DNA from: Pseudomonadota bacterium
GTDB taxonomy: Bacteria > Pseudomonadota > Gammaproteobacteria > Pseudomonadales > Oceanobacteraceae
DNA length: 6,495 bases
Assembly (NCBI GenBank): GCA_023399105.1
Contig: JAEWQT010000272.1
Coordinates: forward strand, 1 to 6,495
Reading direction: 5' to 3'
Below are positions 1 to 6,345 of this stretch, piece by piece. The position numbers and the translations under genes are program-made. Position 1 is the first letter of the stretch. Each line of letters begins with the position of its first letter. Below the pieces are notes generated by a model. That model saw only the letters and a list, made by a program, of their open reading frames with translations. It had not been told where the DNA came from and searched no databases.

Positions 1-249
1 CGCTTTGAACCGCGTTCAGCGCTGGTGGCTGATGACAACGGTCTGCGCGATCTGGTGCTGATCATCGACCGCGCGCCCAACTACCTGAAAGCCGACGGCT
101 GGCTGTTGTTAGAACATGGCTGGCAGCAGGCCGAAGCGGTGTGTGGCCTGTTGCGGCAGCGTGGCTTTGTGGATGTGCAAACGCGCCACGATCTGGGCGG
201 GCAACCACGCATTAGCGGTGGCCGCTGGCCGGCCCGGCAGATCGCCTGA
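1..249 (+). CDS. prmC: Peptide chain release factor N5-glutamine methyltransferase PrmC (HemK), C-terminal part
   Basis: The frame is open from the first base and ends at TGA 247-249, giving the last 82 residues; the true start lies outside the window. PrmC uses S-adenosylmethionine to methylate the glutamine of the GGQ motif in release factors RF1 and RF2, a cytoplasmic step in translation termination. The visible part carries hallmarks of the family's end: FEPRSALVADDNGL near the start, then IIDRAPNYLKADGWLLLEHG, and a closing segment with GF, DV, RHDLGGQPRISGGR. The catalytic NPPY motif and the SAM-binding glycine loop would lie upstream and cannot be checked. Nothing looks broken. A short internal GTG at 25 is in frame but only marks a shorter reading of the same gene. 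Identity rests on recalled family conservation and is strong. Confidence 0.93.
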   Translation, partial: RFEPRSALVADDNGLRDLVLIIDRAPNYLKADGWLLLEHGWQQAEAVCGLLRQRGFVDVQTRHDLGGQPRISGGRWPARQIA

Positions 250-281
250 AAAATGCCGTATGTGACAGTCTGGTGACTTAA

Positions 282-303
282 CATCTGCCAGAATTGGCAG
301 ATG
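282..303. promoter_or_regulatory. Perfect 9+9 bp palindrome, candidate activator-binding site upstream of sqr
   Basis: Arms CATCTGCCA (282-290) and TGGCAGATG (295-303) are exact reverse complements around a 4-nt centre, GAAT. The site begins 33 nt after the prmC stop. It has no T-run on its 3' side, so a simple intrinsic terminator is unlikely. Its centre lies about 143 bp upstream of the transcription start predicted from the sigma-54 elements at 410-425. That is the usual range for an enhancer site bound by a sigma-54 activator. The role is inferred; a stabilising 3' hairpin for the prmC mRNA is the main alternative. Confidence 0.5.
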
Positions 304-409
304 ATGTTCGTAGCCGGTGCTGCGGTTGGTCAGAGTCCTGGCCGTAGAATCAGGCATGGCCGCTGTTTTTCCTCTCTGGATTACTACTTTATTCCTATAT
401 GGTTATGAA

Positions 410-425
410 TGGCCCTGGTTTTGCT
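410..425 (+). promoter_or_regulatory. Candidate sigma-54 (-24/-12) promoter of sqr
   Basis: The sequence TGGCCCTGGTTTTGCT matches the sigma-54 consensus TGGCACG-N4-TTGCW. The -24 part is TGGCCCT at 410-416, with two mismatches, and the -12 part is TTGCT at 421-425, with none. The invariant GG (411-412) and GC (423-424) are separated by exactly 10 bp, as the family requires. Transcription would start near 436, leaving a leader of about 41 nt before the sqr ATG. I found no convincing -35/-10 pair in the same stretch. A TATAAC at 436-441 exists but lacks a properly spaced -35 hexamer. Confidence 0.62.
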
Positions 426-476
426 GTGTATGGTCTATAACGGATCTCAAACGGTAATAACAACAGCGAGGCAAAT

Positions 477-1754
477 ATGGCCAGAGTCATCATTATGGGC
501 GCCGGTACCGGCGGCATGGCAGGGGCTTACGAAATCCGCGAAGCCTTAAGCAATCAGCACCAGGTCACGGTGATTAACGAGCGGGAAGATTTCCAGTTTG
601 TGCCTTCCAACCCCTGGATTGCCGTAGGCTGGCGCGAGCGCCCGGAAATCAGCTTCCCCATTCGCCCGTATCTGGAAAAGAAAGGCATTGAATTTATTGC
701 CTCTGCTGTTACCGAAATTGATCCGCACCATAACCAGCTGAGGCTGGCCAATGGCAACACCGAAGCCTATGACTATCTGGTCATCTGCACCGGCCCGAAA
801 CTGAACTTTGCCGCCGTGGAAGGCGCTGGCCCGCACGGCGGTTATACCCAGTCGGTATGCTCGCTGGACCATGCCGAAACCTGCCGCGATGATGTGAAAG
901 CCCTGATTGCCGAACCCGGCCATGCCATTATCGGCGCCATGCCGGGCGCCTCCTGCTTTGGCCCCGCTTATGAATACGCCTTTATTCTGGATAAAGAACT
1001 GCGCAACAAAAAAGTGCGCGACCGCGTGCCCATGACCTACGTGACCAGTGAACCGTACATTGGTCATTTAGGCCTGGGCGGCGTGGGCGATTCCAAGTCC
1101 ATGCTGGAAAGCGAATTGCGTAACCGCCACATCAAATGGATTACCAACGCCAAGGTCACCAAAGTGGGTGACGGGATCATGTATGTGGACGAGCTGAACG
1201 ACGATGGCTCACTGAAAAAACAGCATGAATTACCGTTCAAACACTCCATGATGCTGCCGTCCTTTGCCGGTGTTGATCCGGTGGCCGCGGTGCCGGAGCT
1301 GGTGAACCCGAAAGGCTTTGTGAAAATTGATGAATTCCAGCGCAGCCCGGCGTTTAACAATATTTATTCGGCCGGTGTATGCGTGGCCATTCCGCCGGTG
1401 GAAGAAACCCCGGTGCCGACCGGCACGCCGAAAACCGGCTATATGATTGAATCCATGATGACCGCTATTGCCCACAACCTGGCCGCTGACCTGGATGGCA
1501 AAGGCCAGCCGGATGCGCGCGGCACCTGGAGCGCCATTTGTTTAGCCGATATGGGGGATACCGGCGCGGCCTTTGTGGCCATTCCACAGATTCCGCCGCG
1601 CAACGTCACCTGGTTCAAAAAAGGCAAATGGGTGCATCTGGCCAAAATCGCCTTCGAGAAGTATTTCATTCATAAAATGAAAACCGGTTCCAGCGAGCCG
1701 ATTTATGAGAAATACACATTGAAGGCGCTGGGGATTAATCGTCTGAAGGACTGA
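477..1754 (+). CDS. sqr: Type I sulfide:quinone oxidoreductase (FAD-dependent, SQR)
   Basis: This 425-residue flavoprotein oxidises sulfide to sulfane sulfur or polysulfide and passes the electrons to the membrane quinone pool. It begins with a Rossmann FAD-binding motif, VIIMGAGTGGMAGAYEI (residues 4-20). It then carries FQFVPSNPW near 39-47, IGAMPGASCFGPAYEYA (152-168), TSEPYIGHLG (190-199), PPVEETPVPTGTPKTGYMIE (306-325), and a C-terminal stretch with KWVHLAKIAFEKYFIHKMK (384-402). Residues Cys128, Cys160 and Cys355 fall where the Acidithiobacillus ferrooxidans enzyme has its catalytic Cys128, Cys160 and Cys356. Length and nearly every block match that type I enzyme as I recall it. The C-terminal amphipathic region is expected to anchor it to the cytoplasmic membrane. 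The ATG has a GAGG at 468-471, five bases upstream. The gene is monocistronic: a promoter candidate precedes it and a strong hairpin follows. No persulfide dioxygenase or rhodanese gene is visible. Extra cysteines at 104, 136 and 302 are not part of the known catalytic set. Confidence 0.96.
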   Translation: MARVIIMGAGTGGMAGAYEIREALSNQHQVTVINEREDFQFVPSNPWIAVGWRERPEISFPIRPYLEKKGIEFIASAVTEIDPHHNQLRLANGNTEAYDYLVICTGPKLNFAAVEGAGPHGGYTQSVCSLDHAETCRDDVKALIAEPGHAIIGAMPGASCFGPAYEYAFILDKELRNKKVRDRVPMTYVTSEPYIGHLGLGGVGDSKSMLESELRNRHIKWITNAKVTKVGDGIMYVDELNDDGSLKKQHELPFKHSMMLPSFAGVDPVAAVPELVNPKGFVKIDEFQRSPAFNNIYSAGVCVAIPPVEETPVPTGTPKTGYMIESMMTAIAHNLAADLDGKGQPDARGTWSAICLADMGDTGAAFVAIPQIPPRNVTWFKKGKWVHLAKIAFEKYFIHKMKTGSSEPIYEKYTLKALGINRLKD

Positions 1755-1763
1755 GAAGAAAGC

Positions 1764-1799
1764 AACCCAACACACCCGCTATGGCGGGTGTGTTGGGTT
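1764..1799. terminator. Bidirectional terminator hairpin between convergent sqr and gmhA
   Basis: The arms at 1764-1779 and 1784-1799 are exact 16-bp reverse complements, beginning AACCCAACACACCCGC, around a TATG loop. The hairpin starts 9 nt after the sqr stop and ends 9 nt before the gmhA stop, so it serves the convergent ends of both genes. The T-tract on the plus strand is short (TTTT, 1798-1801). On the minus strand it is interrupted (TTGCTTTCTT). Termination would therefore rest mostly on the long stem. Confidence 0.88.
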
Positions 1800-1808
1800 T
1801 TGAAGGGG

Positions 1809-2405
<597 letters not shown>

Positions 2406-2442
2406 TTACAGTAAGGCGGTTATCATAATGAAAGCGTGCCGG

Positions 2443-2820
2443 TCAGGCAAAAGCGTTCTGAATCCAGTCGAAGGTAATTGGTTCCCCGCTGCCGGACAAC
2501 ACATCAATACGGCAGAACGGCGGACGGTTGCCGAATTGCTGCTGTAAATAAAACTCGGCGGTGCGGCGTATTTTATTCTGCTTGGCGCGGGTAATGCTTT
2601 CGGCACCGCTGCCGTGGCCGCTGTCCTGGCGGTAGCGCACTTCCACAAACACCAGCACGTCGCCCTGCCACATAATCAGATCAATTTCACCGCCGCGCAG
2701 GGTGAAGTTGCGTTCTACCAGCGTCAGCCCCTGCTGGCTCAGCCAGTCTTCGGCCAGTTGTTCAATAGCATGGCCTTTGTGGCGGTGGCTTAAATTCGGA
2801 TCAGAATAATCGACGGGCAT
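2443..2820 (-). CDS. yraN: YraN family protein (UPF0102), nuclease-like fold
   Basis: This 125-residue cytoplasmic protein belongs to the widely conserved UPF0102 family; its cellular role is not settled. An early helix, HKGHAIEQLAEDWLSQQGLTL (15-35), precedes the core GGEIDLIMWQGDVLVFVEVRYR (43-64). In that core Glu45, Asp47 and the Glu60-x-Arg62 pair follow the E-x-D ... E-x-K pattern of PD-(D/E)XK endonuclease-like folds, with arginine in place of lysine as in E. coli YraN. A following stretch, ITRAKQNKIRRTAEFYL (76-92), and the ending FCRIDVL (102-108) also fit the family. The ATG is preceded by GGAGG (2826-2830 on the minus strand), five bases upstream, a strong ribosome site. It starts 24 nt after the lpoA stop and 49 nt before gmhA, so the three genes are probably co-transcribed. 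Nuclease activity is inferred from fold resemblance only. Confidence 0.93.
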   Translation of the reverse strand: MPVDYSDPNLSHRHKGHAIEQLAEDWLSQQGLTLVERNFTLRGGEIDLIMWQGDVLVFVEVRYRQDSGHGSGAESITRAKQNKIRRTAEFYLQQQFGNRPPFCRIDVLSGSGEPITFDWIQNAFA

Positions 2821-2844
2821 CCGTGCCTCCGGCGGTATATAAAA

Positions 2845-4653
2845 TCAGCGGTTGGCAATCCGTACCGGACGGCCATTTTCAAAGACGGTGCATTCGGTGC
2901 GGCGCACAATGCGGCGGCTGCTGTCCAGCATCAACGCGCCGGTGCTGCCGAATACCTGGCTGTGCGGCAACACTTCCAGCTGCTTCAGGCGCGGCAATAA
3001 CCGGAACGCATCCACGCCCATGGCGTACAGGCGGGCATAGCTGCCCTGGCCGCCGGGAATGGCTTTCTCTACCGTTTCCTGCAAGCTGCCGGACTGCAGC
3101 AGCCAGGGCACATCGCAGAACTGAATGCCGTTCAGGTCGCGGTCACGGGCGCTGTTGGGTTCGCCGGTATACAGGTGTGAGGTGGCGTACACCGGCAGGT
3201 CGGCAGCAAAGTTAAACGCCAGCGTGGGTTTGATCTGTCGCGCCTGTTGCGGCAGCGCCACCATAAAAATCCAGTCGGCATCCTGACGGCGGCGCGGTTC
3301 AAATTCGGTGCTCTGGCGCAACAGACGACGCACCGCCTGATAGCGACGCTGGCTTTCATCCACATTCAGCAGGGCGCGGACATCCGGGTTGTAATCCTGG
3401 CGGTTGGGGTAATAGCGCTGCTCGCTGATATCACCCCCCAGTGCCAGCCAGCGTTCACTGAAGGCACGATAAATACGCTCGCCCCAGTTACCCTGCGGCA
3501 CCAGCACCAGGGCCCGGCGCTTGCCATCGGCCCAGGCTTTTTCGGCAATTTGCACCGCTTCGTCTTCGGCCGCCAGACCATATTGATACAGGTTGGCGGG
3601 GCTGCTTTCGTTATCGGTGCGGTCGCCGTAATTCAGCGCCAGCGTCGGCAGTGGCAGGCTGTCGCGCTCCTGCAGATTCTGCACCTGCTGTTTGTTTACC
3701 GGGCCGACCAGCCACTCGGCGCCATCAAACTGAGCCTGGGCATAGGCCGCATTCACATCCTGCAGCTGCTGGCTGTCGTAAACACGCACTCTGGGAACGG
3801 CAAAGCCCTTGTTCAGTGACTCGTAATAGGCAGCCATAAAACCATCGCGGATGGCGTGGCCGGTTTTTTCCAGCGGGCCACTTAATGGCAGCAACAACGC
3901 CACCTGTTGCGGACGTTCATTGGCGATTTCCTGCAGCATGGCCAAGCCACCGGGCAGGCTGAGTGCGGCCGGATGACGGCTGTGCTGTTGCTGCCATTGG
4001 CTGACGGCGGCCACCTGTTCATCCAGCGTCAGGCGGGAATTGCGGGCGATGGCAGCCAGCTGCAGCCAGTGGCCGAACTGGGTATCCGGGCTGCGTTCGG
4101 CCCATTCCAGCAGCTCCGCTTCCGGCATCAGCATCAGGTTTTGCCAGATGCGTTCATGGTTGGTTTTAGCAGCGTCGCCACTGAGCAGCGGCGCCTGAAA
4201 ATCGCGCTCGCGGGCAGCGGCCAGATACTGGCCGGTGGCTTCATACCAGCGCGCTTTTAACAGACTGGCCTGAATTTCCTGCGCGTTGCTGGCTTGCGGC
4301 AGCAGATCGTTCAGTTCGGTTAAGTAGGGCGCGCTGAGGTCTGGTTCCTGCTGGGCCAGATGCAGCTCGGCGGATAACAGCAGAAAATCAATACGTTCAC
4401 GGGCGCTCAGGTTGCGTTCGCCCAGAGGTTGCAATTGCGCGGAGGCGTTGCCAAACTCGCCGGCATCCAGCGCGCGCCGGGCCTGTTGCAACAAACTGGC
4501 CGTACCTTGTTGGTCATCCGCTATCGTTGCTGCGGTATCCACCGGGCCGGGTTTGCTGGCGCAACCGCTGAGGGCGGCACAACCGGCCAGCAGCAACCAT
4601 AATGACGCGCGCGCCATTCCGCTTAATCCAGATTCAGGTAACTTTTCCCGCAT
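2845..4653 (-). CDS. lpoA: Penicillin-binding protein activator LpoA (outer-membrane lipoprotein)
   Basis: This 602-residue lipoprotein belongs to the LppC/YraM family. E. coli LpoA sits in the outer membrane, spans the periplasm and activates the peptidoglycan synthase PBP1A. The N-terminus holds a lipoprotein signal, ARASLWLLLAGCAALSGCAS. LSGC (Cys31) is the likelier lipidation site, and LAGC (Cys25) is a second match. An alpha-helical, TPR-like region follows (about 45-240), then a type I periplasmic-binding-protein fold starting at RPQQVALLLPLSGPLEKTGHAIRDGFMAAYYES (247-279). Later blocks include EWLVGPVNKQQV (313-324), LNYGDRTD (340-347), the segment around VLVPQGNWGERIYRAF (383-398), and YATSHLYTGEPN (489-500). 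The ATG at 4653 overlaps the divergent rsmI start. An internal ATG at 4617 (Met13) would give a more typical 18-residue signal before the lipid cysteine; neither start has a strong ribosome site. It heads the lpoA-yraN-gmhA operon. Confidence 0.93.
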   Translation of the reverse strand: MREKLPESGLSGMARASLWLLLAGCAALSGCASKPGPVDTAATIADDQQGTASLLQQARRALDAGEFGNASAQLQPLGERNLSARERIDFLLLSAELHLAQQEPDLSAPYLTELNDLLPQASNAQEIQASLLKARWYEATGQYLAAARERDFQAPLLSGDAAKTNHERIWQNLMLMPEAELLEWAERSPDTQFGHWLQLAAIARNSRLTLDEQVAAVSQWQQQHSRHPAALSLPGGLAMLQEIANERPQQVALLLPLSGPLEKTGHAIRDGFMAAYYESLNKGFAVPRVRVYDSQQLQDVNAAYAQAQFDGAEWLVGPVNKQQVQNLQERDSLPLPTLALNYGDRTDNESSPANLYQYGLAAEDEAVQIAEKAWADGKRRALVLVPQGNWGERIYRAFSERWLALGGDISEQRYYPNRQDYNPDVRALLNVDESQRRYQAVRRLLRQSTEFEPRRRQDADWIFMVALPQQARQIKPTLAFNFAADLPVYATSHLYTGEPNSARDRDLNGIQFCDVPWLLQSGSLQETVEKAIPGGQGSYARLYAMGVDAFRLLPRLKQLEVLPHSQVFGSTGALMLDSSRRIVRRTECTVFENGRPVRIANR

Positions 4654-5512
4654 GACATCCGATTCCAGAACTCAGGCCGGCACGCTCTACATTGTGGCGA
4701 CACCGATTGGTAATTTGTCCGACCTGACCGTAAGAGCCCAGCAGGTGCTGGCCAGTGTCGACGTGATTGCGTGCGAGGATACCAGACATACCAGCAAATT
4801 ACTCCAGCACCTGGGGCTGCATAAGCCGCTGTTATCGGTGCATGAACACAACGAACGCGACCGTATTGAACAGGTGGCGCAATTGCTCCGCAAAGGGCAG
4901 AGCATGGCGCTGGTTTCCGATGCCGGCACGCCGCTGATTTCCGACCCCGGCTACCCGCTGGTACAGGGTTTGCGCCAGCTGGGCCTGCCGGTAACGCCTA
5001 TTCCCGGTGTCAGCGCCATTATTACCGCCCTGAGTGCGGCGGGCTTACCCACCGACCGCTTTACCTTTGAAGGTTTCTTGCCGCACAAGGCCGGCAGCAA
5101 ACGCGAAAAACTGGAAGCCCAGGCGCAGGAACCGCGCACCTTGGTTTACTACGAAGCCAAACACCGCATTCTGGAAACCCTGCAGATGATGGCCGAAGTA
5201 TTCGGCCCCGAACGCCCGGCCTGCGTTGCCCGCGAACTGACCAAAACCTTTGAGACCTTTTACCACGGCACACTGCCCGACATTCTGGCGCAGATCAGCT
5301 CCGACGAAGACCAGCAAAAAGGCGAATTTGTGGTGATGATTGCCGGCAACCAAAACCCGGCCCCGAGCAGCGAAGTGGACAGCGATAAACTGTTCCGCTT
5401 ATTGCTGGCGGAATTACCGCCGAAAAAAGCGGCGGCGGTGATTGCCGAGCTGACCGGCGAGAATAAAAAAGAGCTGTACCAGAAGGCGCTGGAGATACAG
5501 GGGAAGGCGTGA
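4652..5512 (+). CDS. rsmI: 16S rRNA (cytidine(1402)-2'-O)-methyltransferase RsmI
   Basis: This 286-residue SAM-dependent enzyme methylates the 2'-O of C1402 in 16S rRNA, in the ribosomal P site, and belongs to the tetrapyrrole-methylase superfamily. Family blocks in order are LYIVATPIGNLSDLTVRA (12-29), IACEDTRHTSKLLQHLG (39-55), SVHEHNE (62-68), ALVSDAGTPLISDPGYPLV (86-104), PGVSAIITALSAAGLPTDRFTFEGFLP, PRTLVYYEAKHRILETL and ARELTKTFETFYHG. The C-terminus carries the small helical domain of the family, LFRLLLAELPPKKAAAVIAELTGENKKELYQKAL. The frame is open back to 4412, but the ATG at 4652 matches the E. coli length and puts the first conserved block at residue 12. Only a weak AGG at 4636-4638 precedes it, so initiation may be inefficient. 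The gene diverges from lpoA, with the start codons overlapping, and converges on the toxin gene 22 nt downstream. A T6 run follows the stop without a clear hairpin. Confidence 0.96.
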   Translation: MTSDSRTQAGTLYIVATPIGNLSDLTVRAQQVLASVDVIACEDTRHTSKLLQHLGLHKPLLSVHEHNERDRIEQVAQLLRKGQSMALVSDAGTPLISDPGYPLVQGLRQLGLPVTPIPGVSAIITALSAAGLPTDRFTFEGFLPHKAGSKREKLEAQAQEPRTLVYYEAKHRILETLQMMAEVFGPERPACVARELTKTFETFYHGTLPDILAQISSDEDQQKGEFVVMIAGNQNPAPSSEVDSDKLFRLLLAELPPKKAAAVIAELTGENKKELYQKALEIQGKA

Positions 5513-5534
5513 TTTTTTAAGGGGGATAACCAGG

Positions 5535-5852
5535 TTAGTTTGAACTGGCATCCGTGCTGCCACTGCCAAGCTCTGACTCCCGTAACAGTTGGTTGCTGCG
5601 ACGTACGGTCAGAATTTCAACCTGTTCTTTGATGCTGTAAATGACCCGATAAGTCCCAAATATCACTTCCCGGATGCGGCGGGCGCCGACCTCCGGCACG
5701 ATGCGCCCACTTTCAGGAAAATCAGCCAGACGTTCTACGGTAGCAAACAGCTCATCGACCCATTGAGCAGCCGCCGCGGGATTATCCTGGGCAATGTATT
5801 CAGCGATATCTCCGACGCGCTCCAGCGCCAGTGGCGACCAGACAATTTTCAT
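5535..5852 (-). CDS. Type II toxin, RelE/ParE superfamily
   Basis: This 105-residue protein shows the ParE/RelE layout. A first strand, MKIVWSPLALERVGDIAEYIAQ (1-22), leads into two helices (WVDELFATVERLADFPESGR, 31-50). A C-terminal sheet follows, IREVIFGTYRVIYSIKEQVEILTVRRSNQLL (60-90), with the family's YRVIY signature at 68-72 and a basic RR at 84-85. The helix-FPESGR arrangement looks closer to ParE, which in studied members poisons DNA gyrase, than to the mRNA-cleaving RelE or YoeB. The sequence alone does not settle the target. The tail beyond residue 90 is polar and rich in Ser, Gly and Asp. The ATG overlaps the antitoxin TGA (ATGA, 5849-5852) and lacks its own good ribosome site. Toxin synthesis should therefore be coupled to antitoxin translation, keeping antitoxin in excess. 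It converges with rsmI. Confidence 0.9.
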   Translation of the reverse strand: MKIVWSPLALERVGDIAEYIAQDNPAAAAQWVDELFATVERLADFPESGRIVPEVGARRIREVIFGTYRVIYSIKEQVEILTVRRSNQLLRESELGSGSTDASSN

Positions 5853-6130
5853 CGGGCCAGCTTACTTAGGATTCTGGATTTTGCGTCTTGATGGGCAATA
5901 CCGGCGCCGCAGGTAATTTGCTCTTCGGCTTTATAAATATCTTCCAAAAGCTCCAGGCGCTCTTGCATCTTTTCGTATTCCTGGACATCCACCAACACGG
6001 CGACACCGCGCCCTCTTTGTGTCAGCACCATGGGCCGGCGGGTTTCATGAATCTGTTTTACAAATGAGGCTACGCCGGCTCTGAACTCAGAAAGAGGGCG
6101 AATATCTTCATCCAGATGAACTCGTGACAT
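5849..6130 (-). CDS. Type II antitoxin, Phd/YefM family
   Basis: This 93-residue protein is the cognate antitoxin of the adjacent toxin. In studied relatives the N-terminal half folds as a DNA-binding dimer that represses the operon, and the C-terminal half wraps the toxin. The N-terminal family pattern is clear: IRPLSEFRAGVASFVKQIHETRRPMVLTQRGRGVAVLVDVQEYEKMQERLELLEDI (10-65). It includes the LSEFRA start, the RPMVLTQRG strand and the VAVLVDVQEYE block. The C-terminal part (66-93), beginning YKAEEQITCGAGIAH, is shorter and more variable, as expected for the toxin-binding tail. The ATG at 6130 has an AGG about 8 nt upstream on the minus strand. The gene precedes the toxin in the usual order. 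Three GTAC cores upstream (6143-6172) are the likely autoregulatory operator. Confidence 0.93.
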   Translation of the reverse strand: MSRVHLDEDIRPLSEFRAGVASFVKQIHETRRPMVLTQRGRGVAVLVDVQEYEKMQERLELLEDIYKAEEQITCGAGIAHQDAKSRILSKLAR

Positions 6131-6142
6131 ACTAGTTACCTG

Positions 6143-6172
6143 TGTACGTTTGCTTGTACTTTTAAGGGTACG
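6143..6172. promoter_or_regulatory. Candidate autoregulatory operator of the toxin-antitoxin operon (three GTAC cores, 12-bp period)
   Basis: GTAC cores begin at 6144, 6156 and 6168, exactly 12 bp apart. Their hexamer contexts are TGTACG, TGTACT and GGTACG. The outer two also share GTACGT. The block lies 13-42 bp upstream of the antitoxin start, where the promoter should be; an AT-rich TTAAAA (minus strand, 6160-6165) lies inside it. In E. coli, YefM is known to bind TGTACA-core palindromes with a 12-bp centre-to-centre distance, and this antitoxin is of the same family. The operator function is inferred from that parallel. No convincing -35/-10 pair was identified. Confidence 0.5.
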
Positions 6173-6232
6173 TCAGAGGCCATAAGAGGGCAAGACAAAA
6201 AAGGGGCTGATGTATTGATCAAAAGCAGATAG

Positions 6233-6345
6233 AAACGACTGTTCAATGGAGCTTGTTCTGAGGTGTTTTTTCACTTAGGGGCGAAGCTGATCCGCTGCGC
6301 CCTGAGTCAGTGAGTGAAAAATTAGTTCAGCAGGTGCAGTCGTTT
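6233..6345. repeat. Nested inverted repeats between the toxin-antitoxin operon and the edge gene
   Basis: The outer pair AAACGACTG (6233-6241) and CAGTCGTTT (6337-6345) is a perfect 9-bp inverted repeat. Inside it lies a second perfect 9-bp pair, TTTTTCACT (6267-6275) and AGTGAAAAA (6313-6321). A 5-bp pair GGGCG (6279-6283) / CGCCC (6298-6302) is nested deeper, with AGC/GCT at its tip. The inner structure begins right at the stop codon of the minus-strand edge gene. Neither strand has a T-run after the stem; on both strands the T-run comes first, so this is not a standard intrinsic terminator. The function is unknown. Confidence 0.55.

Noticed and set aside
546..1067. 173-codon open frame antisense to sqr
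   Set aside because: It lies entirely inside a strongly conserved gene. Its composition reflects the complement of sqr codons, and no family is recognisable.
3247..3819. 190-codon open frame antisense to lpoA
   Set aside because: It is a GC-rich shadow of lpoA with no recognisable domain and no ribosome site that I can see.
4412..4651. N-terminal extension of rsmI by 80 codons
   Set aside because: The frame is open, but this part is antisense to lpoA, has no family similarity, and starting at 4652 gives the normal RsmI length with the first conserved block at residue 12.
5513..5549. Terminator after rsmI
   Set aside because: A T6 run follows the stop, but there is no stable hairpin before it. 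The CCAGGTT/AACTGG pair at 5531-5549 needs a bulge and has no T-run after it.
6266..6321. Rho-independent terminator for the edge gene
   Set aside because: The stem is good, but the T-run precedes it and an A-run follows it on both strands, so no U-tract follows the hairpin in either direction.
6233..6345. Integron attC site
   Set aside because: The nested inverted repeats and the minus-strand gene order suggested a cassette array, but I found no GTTRRRY core or RYYYAAC inverse core at the expected ends.
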